Shown here in pieces: positions 26,901-38,647 of a stretch of 64,000 nt of DNA. The position numbers and the translations under genes were made by a program. Every line of letters begins with the position of its first letter. Position 1 is the first letter of the stretch. The DNA lies in NCBI GenBank assembly GCA_958496175.1, contig OY292280.1:5642001-5706000 (forward strand). Reading direction: 5' to 3'. The stretch is from Sisyra terminalis. Lineage: Eukaryota > Arthropoda > Insecta > Neuroptera > Sisyridae. The notes below the pieces were generated by a model that was not told the DNA's origin, did no database searches, and saw only the letters and a program-made list of their open reading frames with translations.

Positions 26901-29900
26901 TTGCCCTCGTAAATTTGTGCATAATCTTTTGAATAATTATACTAGGGTTTATTAAGCTTTATAATATAGGACATTAACTATAACTGAAAATATTTATAAA
27001 TACGTATGTCAAAGACAATATTTCGGAATGACCAAGGTATATTCTTGTAGAAAATTGATCGATCTACAAAAAAGGTCTTGAACAAGTTTTTGATATATTT
27101 ATTCCTCAAAAGTTATTCAAGGTCAATGTTGAACTAAAGAGAAATTTTAATGTTTTTTCAATTTTTTGACACAACCATCAATTTTATGAGAAAATTTTAT
27201 AGGACATTTTTTATAGAGCACTTTTTTTCTATAACTTATTTTCATAAAAGTTTTTGATATTTTTCACAGGTCCTAAGTTATTTGCATTAAACTGAAAATA
27301 TTCGTAATTTTATTGTTTTAAATTAATAATATTCCCTGAATTATTATATTTTTAACATAAAAATTATTTTTTTTATTTTAATTAAATAACTTAGGACCTG
27401 TGAAAAATATCAAAACCTTTTATCGAGATAAGTTTTAGAAAAAAAAGTGCTCTACAAAAAATGTCCTATAAAATTTTCTCATAAAATTGATGGTTGCGTC
27501 AAAAAATTGAAAAAATATTAAAATTTCTCTTTAATTCAACTTTGACCTCGAATAACTTTTGAAGGAATAAATATATCAAAAACTTGTACGAGACCTTTTT
27601 TGTAGATCGTTCAATTTTCTACAAGAATATACCTTGGTCATTCCGAAATATTGTCTTTGACGTGAGCTATAAAATTCCAAAGTGCAAGAGAATATTGTTC
27701 CCATGTTATTTAAATGGAAAATCGAAATTTGCGATGCGGCACCTCTTAATATTAATATTAAGAGCTTAAACTTTCACAGTATTTTTTTTTTCATTCCCAA
27801 CAATATTTTCGATATAATTAAGAAAAAAAAACTCATCATTTTTTTTGAATCAGTCTAGTATGTATACTTAAAATTATATATAGTATCGAAGAAACAACGA
27901 ACCAAGTTTTGAAATAAAACAATTACCTGTCGATTCACATTTATTCTGTCTTTGATCAAATTTCATAAGTTATGAATTCCTGTACTGACAGTTATAGAGT
28001 TTATAACACTGTTTTGAAAATTGCGCAAAACATTAACGGTCGACTTGACTAGGTTTTTAAGTACTTCTTAGCAACTTCATACTGTAGCATCAAAGCATCA
28101 TTTTTTTAAAAAATCTCTCTTTTGTTTTATAACGCTAGTAAAGAAGTATAACGTCAAAAATATTTTTGTAGTTTTATCAGAAAATAGTTTTTCCCTCTTT
28201 TTTTCTTCCATATTCTCGACATTTGTATGTATCCATCTATATTTTAATTAAGAGGAAAACATGCGACGAATGAAAAGATACCGGGAAATATGAAGCGTTG
28301 CTAGTCTGGCTTTAGAAAAACACTTTCCATCCCGCCAGATGACCGCTTTTGTATGAACTACCCTTTGACCTATGGACGAGTGCTCGAATATACGAATTTC
28401 CACCTGAAGTGCATTAAATTTTCAATTATTATTTATGTAAATGAAAAACGAATACATTTTGTATCGCTGCACACAACACGTGGCGATTTTCTCAATTAAT
28501 ATTTATAATTAAGCTCCCGAGGGAGAAAAGTTTGCGCGACTATTTTATGAAACGTCCCATTAAAATTCATATCACCTTTTTTCACCTTCCCTATAGAAAA
28601 ATCTTCCGATTCATTTCGAAATTCTATCATGCTGTGTACTATAAAATAACGGCAGGTGCTTATTTCTAATCAATTGATAAGCTAGATCGAATTTCTTTTC
28701 CGTAAATATAATATTTTCTATTGATTTTCTTGACTTTCATATGTAATAGGAAGACTGGAAAGTAGTACTTCCGTTTTACTCTAAAATCAAATTACATTTT
28801 TATCTATTATTCACCGTCGCTTTATAACCATCAATGTCTTTATAGACTCTAGAGCTAGTAAAAAACTGTAAATCAGGAGTTTAAAAAAATTGATCGTTTC
28901 ATGTTTCAAACCTAATCAGTTTTGAAGCGGCCATCTTGACCACTCGGCCACTTGGTTCTTGTTGGAGGTACTGACCCCTCTTTCCCCCCTCTCCAATTTC
29001 ATCCTCATTTTCATCGAATCGTTCAACCCTTCGTAAATGGAAAAATAAAATATGATTATTTTTAAATTTTAACCATAGGTTCATTAGACTGGGTCAAAAA
29101 AATCGACCATTTTTTTTTTTTGAAAAGTATATCGAAAATATTGTTCAAGGTGACAAAAAAAAAATATCGGGAAGATTTCAGCCCTTAATATTAATATTAA
29201 GAGGTCTGTCATCTTTAATTTCGATTTTTTATTTGTGCTTTCATTTTGGCGTCAATGCTGCCAAACTATCAAAGTAAAAAAAATAATCTACACATATATT
29301 TATAGAAAATTAAATTCCCTACAAAAAACGATTCTTTGAAAATTTTTGCCAGACACACCGTTTCCGAATAATAAAGCTTCAGACATTGATATAATTTTTA
29401 GATTTATTTTCTTTATTTTGGAATTTTGTAACAAACGAACAAATAAATATATAGAAATGAACAATATAGATTCTTGAAGGAAATTTAATGCTCTACAAAA
29501 AAGGTCATTTTACATAAAATCACTTTTTCAAAAGTTATTCACAATTCAAATTGAAGGAAAAATTAAATTATTGTTTTTTTCGTTGTTGAAACAATTTTGA
29601 AAGAGTGATTTTATGTAAAAACGTTTAGAGACCTTTTTTGTAGAGCATTAAATTCTCTTCAAGAATCTATATTGTTCATTTCTATATATTTATTTGTTCG
29701 TTTGTTACAAAATTCCAAAATAAAGAAAATAAATCTAAAAATTATATCAATGTCTGAAGCTTGATTATTCGGAAACGGCGTGTCTGGTAAAAATTTTCAA
29801 AGATACGTTTTTTGTTGGGAATTTAATTTTCTATAAATATACGTGCAGATGAATTTTATTTACCTTGATAGTTTGACAGCATTGACGCAAAAATGAAAGC

Positions 29901-32900
29901 CCAAATTTTCGATATACTTTTCAAAAAAAAAAATAGTCGATTTTTTTGGCTCACTCTAAGGTTTATAGTAGTACATAGAGCATATGAATTGGGGGTGACT
30001 TTATCTGCGCCGAACCCGCGAGCCTGACTCACCGAGCTTCTTTGATTCGATTTAACTCCAGTTAAGAACCACTGGTCTAAAAACCTGGCTCCTAAATATT
30101 GTGAAAATATTCTTAAAAATAACGTTGAGCAGGTTTTTTTTTTACAAAGGAAAAATATTACAACCATATACTATGACCGGGATGAACCAATGACCTTGAA
30201 TAAAATTTCAATGTCAATACTGATTTTCATGTCCTAAATGTTTTTCCAAGTTATAGAAACGGAAAAAAGATTTCCAAAAACCTCTTTATTCATCCCTGGA
30301 ATGCAGTAGGTGGATAGTTGGCCGGAAAATCGGGAAAGTTGTTAGTTTTATGTAATAGTTTGATACAAGGAAAAAGAAAATTCATCGAGCGTAGTATTTC
30401 ATCTGTTTTCCTTAGGAGACCTCTTTTTTTCCTATTTTCCTAGGAACATTTTCATTACCAAGGCAACAATTGAGATGAAAATAAATCAATTTTAGGATAC
30501 TAAACAAACCATTAAGCCACTGGAGAAACTGCTCGTGAAAAACTGCTAACACGAGAGTATATTATTCACAAAGGATAATCTTCCAAGGACAGAAAAACGG
30601 TTGTTAATTCATGAAATTATTTCGGTGTTCCGGAAAAAGCGGACCAAATGCAAATGTGCCCATTTATATTTTACGAGGAAACGTGAGTGCATTTTTCTTC
30701 TTGTGAATTATACAGAAGATTTTCCTGAACGATAAACAGAAATGTAGCAAAAAGGTTTCTAATCTTTGTCAAATAGAATCGTAAATTCGTGCAGATAAAA
30801 GTTCAAAGTTCAAAATGTCTTCATCAAACATGTATACATTTACGAAAAGCATTTCAACCTTTGTTTTCCGATTGAATTGTCTTTTTTGCGACAATTTCCC
30901 ACTGCATTTGTCCCATCGGAGGACCACCCAATGTTAATTTTTGTTCCTAAAAATACTCAGTTCATCTCGACGAATATTGGCGGTGCTAGTGTAGGAGAGC
31001 CGATAACAACGGGACCTTACTTTAAATACTTTGCGTGCAATTTTCAAAATTGTATTTATTTTATTTCTGAAAAATGTTACCCCCATATAATAATGAAACG
31101 TCTACTAAAATTTAATTTTTTATTAACAATATCGAAACACAGAACAAGAATATAACACTATTTGGAATTATAAACTGTAAATAACCAAGAAATAAGATGA
31201 TATGGCTTCTAGTTACAAAATTATAAAAACATGTTAAGGGTGGATCACCGTCAGAATAAAAAAAAAATTTCGATTTTTTTTTTCCATAAATGTCTTCTTA
31301 TAACATTCAAGAATAACGTGTTAAAAGGATTCGAATAGCTGACTAATGTATTTTCACTGATAAAAATTGAATAAATTGATAATAACATAAAAAAATATCT
31401 TAAAAAAACTTTTTTGTAACGACTGCTTCTAAGGTTGAACTTTCGTGCGTTGTGTGGCGGGAGTAAAGAGCCGTTTTCTCATCGTGGTGGCAAGCGTGCG
31501 CGAAAGTAGAGAAACCGTGCGCGAAAGTAAATAACAGTGCGAAAAAGTAAAATAAATTGATACCTAAATAAACTTTGATATGGAATAATTAATATAGGTA
31601 ATTATTTAGACTGTAGTTTAAACTAAAATGTTGTTTTTATTCTTAATTTTTCTATAAATTATTCTTACTATTGAGTTGAAATTTTTCATATATAAATAAC
31701 AATAATTAATTTTTCAATCTGTTTCTGTTGAACTTTAGAAGCAGTCGTTACAAAAAATTTTGTTCGATACTTATGCTTAAAGTGAGGTACCTAGTAGGAC
31801 GAAATTGAGACACCTGCTAAAGGGACTGATCAGTCCCTTTAGCTCGTGCATCAATTTCATCCTACTAGAAAACCTCACTTTACGCATATGTATCGAAAAT
31901 AACTATAAATGCGGTTTTCTCGAAATCAACTTTTTAAAACTGGGAGACAAGATTTCTCAGAAACTATCCGACGGATTGACTTGAAACTGGAGAGTATTAT
32001 AGTTTAACACGTCTTCTTGGTACTGAACCTCTGAAATTGGCCAAACCTTCCCCTCCCTAGTGGGAGAGGGGGAAAGGTTCAAAAAATGGTGGTTTTTTTT
32101 AACTTTTTTTTCAAAGTCGCGCCATTTTGTGAATTTTCAACTTTTTTCGGATTTTCGAGGTTCAGTACCAAGAAGACGCATTACCAAAACTTACATTCTT
32201 TGGAAAATCATGATCCGACTTCCGGTTTCCGAGAAAACTTATCTCCCGTTTGCCTCCTCATTTTTGAGGACCTTTTTTCCCCTTAAAAGGGGGAGAGGGG
32301 ACATATCGGGGCAAAAAAAAAATAGTTCAAAACTTCAAGTTTTACATGCCGAAGACCGTTTTTTAATATCTTTAAAAAAAAATGGCAGCAATTTCAAAAA
32401 AGTAATTTTTTTTTACGTTCTGACGATGATTCACCCTTAACTAAAATACGAAAACATGGCGACATAACCAACTAACACTTAGTAAACAGATTTCGGCAAT
32501 TTCTACTGACCAAAAGGGGGGCGAGATCAAATTTTAAATTAACCAATAAACGTACATCAAGCAAATTTCACTTCACTATAGCGCCTCGTACCGTCAGCAA
32601 GTAAGAACTACAACCCCACATTCGCCATCTGTTGTCGAGAAAAAGGTTTTTTTTTTGGGAACCAAGTCTGCCATAAGAATGACACCCCCTTGATTTGTCC
32701 AATATTTTTCCGATTTCTTACCAATTACAATGATAATTCGACAAAATTTCTATTTCACGGCATAAAGAATTATTTCTAAGGTACATATAAATGACTAAAC
32801 GGCAAAAGTAGTGGTTCCCAAGGGGCGATGACACCCTTACCCCTTTATCATGGCTTGCTCTTTTTAAGAACTTGAAGTAAAAATTTTATCTTCTAATAAA

Positions 32901-35255
32901 AATATTTATTGAGCGAAACTTCTTCGGTAAACACAAAAGACGAGAACTAACAGAGAAAAAGTGTAATACACTATATGGTTTAAGATCGAGGTCGTCATCA
33001 GATGGTATAGATATAATATGTCTACATCGTGTATTCACTATAGATTTGGTATACTTATGCCTTGGGAAAGAATCTAGATCAGCGTTCCTCAACCGATGGC
33101 TCGGTTGAGGATATATAATATATATACAAAATATATAATAAAATATATATACTTATATATACATTATCATAATTATATCATTTGTTTTCATATTTTCTTT
33201 TCAGAAATGAATCTGACGAAATTCCTGATGATGATCCTCATTTAGTCCTGTTATTTTTCATCTTGCAATTATTCCTGCGGGAGCTTAGTAAATGTCACCG
33301 TTTAGTCCAAGTGATTCCCATGGATATGACGGGATATTACGGTGAGTGGTGTTGTTTTACGTACATCATATTTAATTCATAACGACAATTTAAGCAATGC
33401 CCGTTTTTAGACAACAGAACCGGACCCTCCAATCTGGGAAATGTAATTAGTCAAATAATTCTGTGCAAACAAATTACGCCGGATTTCAATCGGGAAGAAC
33501 TATGCAGCATTGCAAAAGACTCCAAGGATATTGGGAAGATAATCGAGGATATTCAGGAATTTATGCCGGTGCAGGAACAAAATCTAGGTGGGAAATTTTT
33601 ATTTGATTTTTTTTTATTGCAAATGAATTTATTATCTGGATAGTTAATCCTTGACTTGCGAGCCGCATGCGGCTCTTCAAAATTAATGGATCCCTGAACT
33701 GTATTACTAAAAAGCCCAGAAAAAAAAATGTTAAAAAATCGTCTATATTTTTGGAGAAAAAAAATCAAAATTAGATAGAATTAACCGATTTTGGAACTGA
33801 ACCAAAAAAAATTCAATAGTTACCCTAAAAATACAGGTAACCCAGCAATAGAGACGAATAAAAGGACGGACATGCTGGGAAATTAGGTACCCAGGCCGCC
33901 GAATCAAGAATAAAATTTTCCGGTTTTGCTATGTTTTTTTTTTTTAAATTTGTAGCAAATTTTGATACTTTTACATAAACTTCAAAATTACTGCTCAAGG
34001 CGTTTAAAACTATAGGACCGGCCCCGCCCAGAAATTCTATTTTCATGATAAAAGTAAAGTGGCTAAACCAAAAGTGGTGTAATTTTTCGGTTTTTGCTAT
34101 TTTTTTTTTTAAATTTTTGGTTAAAATTCTTTACTTTTATATAAAAGAACCCCAAAAATTGTTTTGTCCAGAACGCTGAAATCCCTATAATCAACCTTAC
34201 TCAGAAGCAAACGTAAAATTTCTGAACTAAATGTGGTAACTTTTTGAAGTTACCCTAGTCGCATTAATTTGCATAATTTTGGGTCAAAAAATCAAATTTT
34301 GTGCTCAAACATTACCGTTTATATTACAGATTTTGCTTGGTCAAAAATTAAATTTTTAGACTCAAAATAGTTGGGACCCACAAACAAGGGGTTGGATTTG
34401 GTTTTGATTAATGCCCTTAAAAGGTCAAATTAATTTTTTTCGATGAAATTGAATAGTTTATACCAGTCTTTTATAATCTGGGGTACCCGTACCCCTGGGG
34501 TTACGGAAAGATATTCTTGGGGATGCGGTAGAATGCCCTTAATATTATAAACTATGAAATTTTTGATACTTTTCGCAGAAAATGTATTTTTCTATACTAA
34601 AAAACTGCGGAGATCTATTTTCTGGTTCAAAGGAATGGGTCACTTCAAAGGATAAGAAACATGGATTTATACGTTTAATAGTATAGGAAACATATAAAAC
34701 TTATTGTTGAAGAATTTATTCTTTTTTTTTTACTTATAAGGATTGGACCCCAAGTTGGGTCCCAAGTCAACGTTAGTCTGACCTTACAAAATTACAAAAT
34801 ATTTATATTCCTCTAACCATCGCTACAAGAGAACAATGGTGGGTAGAGTTTATGGAATATTAACTACAAAACTAAATATTTGAATCAAAAGTCGAAAAAA
34901 AAGAACAAAAATTGCCATAAAGTTTCAGATTTACGTTTTTCGATTGCCACACAGAGGTTATCAAGTAGTATTAGACCACTTATTTTGACATACCTCCTTA
35001 AATTTTTCACAAACGATTTCCTGTTGATTGACATTACCAATCCATACCCTCGTTAAATATATTAATTTCGGCCATTTTTCCCCCACTCTCAATATATAGT
35101 CAACATTGAAAACTAATCGATATTTTTCTTAATTTTCAGAAAGGACAAACGCATTAGCAACTGAACAATTTGAGTGGACCAAAAGGCGTAAAGGGACATT
35201 TTTTTGCAACGACATGAATTTTTTATGTTGCTTAAAAAAACCAAAATACTTATAA
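17953..35255 (+). CDS. RGS7BP: R7BP/RGS7BP homologue, membrane adaptor of R7-type RGS proteins, five coding exons
   Basis: Coding exons are 17953-18054, 19492-19658, 33205-33341, 33411-33587 and 35140-35255; all borders are GT..AG, phases agree, and the sum is 699 bases (232 aa plus stop). Family knowledge: R7BP anchors R7 RGS/Gbeta5 complexes to membranes and tunes neuronal G-protein signalling. The match rests on QVALFRDLLINIG in exon 2, which corresponds to the vertebrate QVALYRELVISIG block, and on the C-terminus, where a basic stretch (TKRRK) precedes a Cys pair (FLCCLKKPKYL) as in the palmitoylated vertebrate tail. The protein starts with a His-rich segment (11 His in a row after HHL), which I do not know from vertebrate R7BP. 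Intron 2 is about 13.5 kb and crowded with transposons; intron 3 is 69 bp. The ATG at 17953 is chosen because it opens the phase-0 exon. ATTAAA at 35445 and AATAAA at 35693 are possible poly(A) signals. Confidence 0.85.
18177..19262. repeat. Three tandem units of 350-380 bp with (GACGA)n tracts, in R7BP intron 1
   Basis: Units start GACTAATCTTACATTGG at about 18177, 18557 and 18908. Each contains CACCCCCACCCTTTTATCC and a GACGA-rich microsatellite preceded by CTTCTCGTCTTGAAGACGAG. A further (GACGA)n tract with its inverse lies at 19374-19425. Confidence 0.75.
19492..19658 (+). CDS. RGS7BP: R7BP exon 2: conserved helical core
   Basis: The acceptor ends TTTTTGTACAG and the donor is GTAAGA. The exon starts in phase 0 and ends after two bases of an Arg codon. 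It encodes the most recognisable R7BP block, with QVALFRDLLINIG followed by a basic and Cys-containing helix (KLRRNCVEMCK). Its last two bases (CG) are completed by the first base (A) of exon 3, 13.5 kb away, and this phase match is the main evidence for joining the two. Confidence 0.85.
20220..21786 (-). mobile_element. Probable non-autonomous Helitron
   Basis: On the minus strand the element starts with TC after an A (21786) and ends CAGCTAG followed by T (20220), the usual Helitron A|TC..CTAG|T arrangement without target duplication. The terminal segment contains a CG-rich near-palindrome (CGCAGACGAAGTCGCG). The 5' region (AAAGAGGAAAGATTTGATTG on the minus strand) is typical of widespread insect repeats of this kind. 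No Rep/helicase coding is visible. Confidence 0.55.
23297..23518. mobile_element. hAT-like MITE with CAGGGGTAGCCAACC ends
   Basis: Starts CAGGGGTAGCCAACCC; near the right side GGGTTGGCCACCTCTG is the inverted match. Flanks TTTTAAAT and ATTTAAAT are a 7-of-8 duplication. Confidence 0.55.
23934..23965 (+). mobile_element. Helitron 3' terminus
   Basis: A hairpin GGCAG-GACAACTT-CTGCC is followed by GGGTTTAGCTAG and then T. Hairpin plus CTAG|T is the hallmark of a Helitron 3' end. The matching 5' TC end was not located with confidence; the element may extend back to about 22 kb. Confidence 0.55.
24487..24712. mobile_element. hAT-like MITE, GGCTCAAGT family
   Basis: 226 bp with ends GGCTCATGTG and CACTTGAACC and a perfect 8-bp duplication GAAATGTA (24479-24486, 24713-24720). 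It lies in R7BP intron 2. Confidence 0.8.
25943..26163. mobile_element. pogo/Tigger-like MITE, 221 bp, copy 3
   Basis: Starts CAGTGTAATCTCAC, ends GAGATTATACTG, TA flanks, in the same orientation as copy 1. Identical length in all three copies suggests spread from one non-autonomous source. Confidence 0.75.
26385..28045. repeat. Array of about 290-bp units, interrupted by a palindrome
   Basis: ACTTGTACCC(A/T)TGCTTTT marks units at about 26407 and 26718; a third unit is split by the palindrome at 27006-27854 and resumes to about 28045. The reverse complement of this family is at 59880-60480 and 60890-61190. Confidence 0.6.
27006..27854. mobile_element. Kilobase palindrome, family 3, inserted in a tandem repeat array
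   Basis: The arms starting near 27010 (GTCAAAGACAATATTTCGGA) and ending near 27662 pair closely; the right side extends a further 190 bp to GAATCAGTC TA, so the left arm is truncated. It splits a 290-bp repeat unit. Confidence 0.6.
28895..28960 (-). repeat. tRNA-derived SINE head
   Basis: On the minus strand GGCCGAGTGGTCAAGATGGC followed by GATTAGGTTTGAAAC, a degenerate B box. A fourth related fragment is on the minus strand at about 9905-9950. Confidence 0.45.
29087..29957. mobile_element. Family 1 palindrome, full copy with short right arm
   Basis: TA GACTGGGTCAAAAAAATCGA at the left, and TTTTTTTGGCTCACTC TA at the right. The right arm has lost about 90 bp compared with the left. It lies in R7BP intron 2. 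Confidence 0.65.
31234..32440. mobile_element. TIR element flanked by TTAA with inner palindromes
   Basis: Ends TTAAGGGTGGATCACCGTCAG and, reversed, TTAAGGGTGAATCATCGTCAG. Inside are a second inverted pair (TTGTAACGACTGCTTCTAA at about 31424; reverse at about 31737) and a third around 32010-32180 (TTGGTACTGAACCTC / GAGGTTCAGTACCAA). TTAA targets recall piggyBac, but the end sequence is not typical. No transposase frame. Confidence 0.55.
33108..33170. repeat. (TA)n microsatellite before R7BP exon 3
   Basis: Alternating TA runs lie about 35 bp before the acceptor of exon 3, following a short hairpin (CTCAACCGATGGCTCGGTTGAG). Confidence 0.8.
33205..33587 (+). CDS. RGS7BP: R7BP exons 3 and 4
   Basis: Exon 3 (33205-33341) follows TTTTCTTTTCAG and ends at GTGAGT. 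Exon 4 (33411-33587) follows CCGTTTTTAG and ends at GTGGGA; the intron between is 69 bp. Exon 3 encodes an acidic linker (SDEIPDDDPH) and a hydrophobic helix (LVLLFFILQLFLRELSKCHR), in line with the RLYIQLQCCLEMY region of vertebrate R7BP. Exon 4 ends with an amphipathic, coiled-coil-like stretch (KDIGKIIEDIQEFM). The reading frame stays open across both exons only when spliced as given. Confidence 0.83.
35140..35255 (+). CDS. RGS7BP: R7BP exon 5: basic, Cys-Cys membrane-anchor tail
   Basis: The acceptor is TTAATTTTCAG. The exon completes a Glu codon and runs to TAA at 35253-35255. The tail has a basic patch (TKRRK), aromatic residues (FF), then a Cys pair 8 residues before the end. In vertebrate R7BP the equivalent polybasic region and Cys pair direct palmitoylation and shuttling between plasma membrane and nucleus; the same role here is inferred. 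Confidence 0.82.
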
Positions 35256-38200
35256 AAATATTACTCATTTGGAACTGGAACAAACGTGGAGCCTAATTTC
35301 CATATTACGTGTCCTATGTTTAGTTTGTTTGGAAAACAGTTGGACAATGACATCAATGCTGCCTTGAAAAGTTTATCTTAGGGGCAACTTCAAGTTGTGA
35401 TCAATTAATTATAAAAATTTCATAAAAAACTTACCACTTCTCCTATTAAATAACTCCATTTGTTAGTCCAAATACCTTATTTTAATGCATTTTCAAGGTC
35501 AAGGTCACCGGAGTATTTAACTTAGAAAATTATTTCAAACGATTTTTTCATACCATTCTATCAAACTGATAACAATTCAGGCCATATTTGAAATCCCCAA
35601 AAAAAATATATTAACGTTAATTGTTATTTGAAATGGTAATCAATAGACAATTAATTTTCAAGAGTCACTAATAGTATATCAAAAGAATCTATAATAAAAA
35701 TCTTGAACGGAAAATATAGCACTGAAGTTGAAATTTACTAGGGTGACCTGAGTGCATTTGGTGAAGCGGGCAGCGCTTGCGTGTTCTATTTAAATCATAT
35801 GAATATTCAAACAATGTAACTTTCCGTGAAATTCGGTAACCATCAGATGTGGGAGAGGAGAGGGGAGAAGAGGGGACGTTAGCTTTCCGAAACAAGAAAC
35901 ATGTAGCACTTCTATACATAAAAATAATGACGTCTCATAGATTTAATGTGTGCATTATAGCGACGCGTTTAAGTGCGATCGGAAAACATCGGAAAACCCG
36001 ACATTTGTCGATTTAACTATAAGACGTCACCAAAATGATTTCTGATGCTTATGAGCAGTTCTTTGTACAATTAAAATACTATTACTTTACTTTACTATAC
36101 TCGATAGTTTCGGTATATAAGCTGGTCATGTTTACCAAAATATTACACTAACGATAATATTTTGTAGGTTCCAATACTCTTGGTTGCATTTATTTGTACC
36201 AAAATCACTTTATACTTTATGTAGATTTATAGTAGAAATGTTAATAAGATTAAAGTTTTAAGAAAAAAATATTTATTTATTGTTAAATTTACAAAAATAA
36301 AAGAAATGTATTTAATTAAATGAAAGATATTATATTAGAGATGCCAAATAGGAGGTTTTAACATAGAATTTTAGAAAATTCAATAAATCAATTTACTTTT
36401 GAAATTGTTCTCGATACACTAATGTAAAGTCTTTTGTATTGTAATATAAACGATTATTCCTATTATAAAGACCAAAATGATTTGAATGTTTCACTTTTTG
36501 GAAATGTTTTGAGATATATGTACATTATACAAGTTTTGAGTGAAAAATCATAGCTAGATTCTTCCTCTACACTAAATATACTATGTGAATTGCAATTCCG
36601 TTGTGCGCATGCGTGGCATGCGCAATATGAATGGTGATTGTGTGATACGTTTTTCCCGTCATAAATTCAACATTATTTATGTAAAAATTTTGTTGGACTT
36701 AGGAATTAGTGGATCAAATTCGAAATGAAAACATGATTTCAACTCACCGTTTAATTGTTGTGAGAAAAATTATAGAACTGCACTTATTGCACAGTTAAAG
36801 AAATTTTCGAAAATCTTCAATCTAGTTTGTAAATCTTCGGCATAATTTTTACAAAATAAAAAGAAATGTGATGTCATACAAATTGTATATCAATTTGGGT
36901 TTGAAAATTGGTTCTGTAGAATTGATTGGCACTTATCAAAAAAAAAAAAAAAAATTTTTTGGATAAATTCTATACTTGAGATTACCTGCTGAACTTGATT
37001 CTACAATTGAGCATTTCAATGTAGCGGAATTTCGAAAAAAAATTCACCTAATCCAGTGTTCCCAACTTTCAAAAATGTGATCCCTAAAATCAATATAACT
37101 ATTAGATACCCCTTCCCCTTAAGAGGGGACCCTTTAATATGCATAGGTCCCTATAGAATAGCTTCAAAAGTAAGGTATAGTTTAGTCTTCTACGGTGGTT
37201 TTTATATAACCTTTATGAACTAAAACTTCTGGATCATAGAACTATTTTTGCGTAATTCAACGTTATACGTTGAAGCCAAATAAGCAATTCAACGTACTTT
37301 TTTCCTTTGATCAAATTTGAATATTCCAAATTCCAACCACTTGAAGTGCTCAATTTTTGTGACTTGTAGAAAACATTGATTTTCTACTAAATATTTTCTT
37401 TAAAAATATTACAAATTTGTGGATATTTTTTTCAATTTAAACTATTTTATTCTACAACAAACACTTTTTGGGCTTCCAAATGTAAATTGACATTAATTAC
37501 ATTTACAATAGCCAAATTTCTATTGAACCATTTTTCTTGACAATGCGAAAGTAATCTCTTCTCGAATACCAATGAAATTTTGTAGAACGGAACGTTCGAC
37601 AAAAAAGGACGAGTTTATAATTACTGAACGGAATACAAAAATTAATGGAATTTTCGATTTTCTTTTGTTCGTTATGATTACGCGAGTGCATAAAGATGAG
37701 ATTATAATCGCAATTTATTTTCTTCAAATCAATTTTCAATGATAAAATCATATACTTCTAGTATTAAGTAGTTACTTAGTCGGAAAAAAAATAAAATGAA
37801 GTTGAAGGAAGCGAAATGTTTTTGAAAAGTTCAAATAACAATTTTAACTTTAAAATAATCGGTAACTTTTTCTTTGAGATGACAAAACATAACATAGACA
37901 AAACAACACAAGTGACTTTTGGGTTATTTCTTTCAATTTCACTTTAACAAAACACATTTTTTTAAATTCTCAAGTTTAGAAGTCTCAAAAAAATGAGTAC
38001 TTTGCGTTATTAATAGTGTTCTGTTTTGTCTATTTGCGAACATTTTTTTTTTTGTTGGCATTAAACATTTCGTCACCTTTCAAATTCGTATAGAAATTTA
38101 TATTGATCTATTACTTAGAGTTTGTCAATTAATATTTAATATCATATGGAAAATCGTCCATTTTTTATTGTTCTTAGTGAAACGAGAAAAAGAAATCATA

Positions 38201-38640
38201 AATAGAAAAGGACAGATTCAAAATTTATGCTCAACAGTACATTGTTTTCATAATGTTTCGATGAAAAAGAATGTTTATTATAGTGATGGAGTTGTGCACA
38301 AATTGTGGTAATTGCAAACACTTACTACTAATATGCACAAAACCATCGATATTAAAAATAGAGTATCATTCTTAAGTAAATGACAAGTTTATGATTGTAT
38401 CTAGTAAATTTATACTTGTACGTCTCACCCTAATACTGCTGTATCACCTGGATTTTACACGTTTTCGTGTGTGAATTTAATATAGAAGAAAATAGATCAA
38501 TAAGGGATTTTAACAAACGTGGGAAATTTATATTTCTTGATAAATTCACATGTGTTGGTGTGTGAAATTACACGTAAATTTGCAGTCCACCTATTTTTGC
38601 AATGGGACCATACAAACCAGAGAAGAGAAACATATATAGA
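35256..38640. other. R7BP 3' flank and intergenic sequence
   Basis: AT-rich, with possible poly(A) signals at 35445 and 35693. I see no further gene. A small element end (CCAGTGTTCCCAACTTTC) lies at about 37061. The rest shows nothing I can name. Confidence 0.5.
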
Positions 38641-38647
38641 TGATCAA

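Noticed and set aside
30611..30682. Possible small exon (ATG to donor GTGAGT)
   Set aside because: It ends in phase 0 and cannot join R7BP exon 3, which needs two preceding bases; no partner acceptor was found.
30877..31155. Plus-strand open frame of 92 codons
   Set aside because: No recognisable motif, no good splice acceptor in front and an AT-driven C-terminal half; likely chance within an intron.
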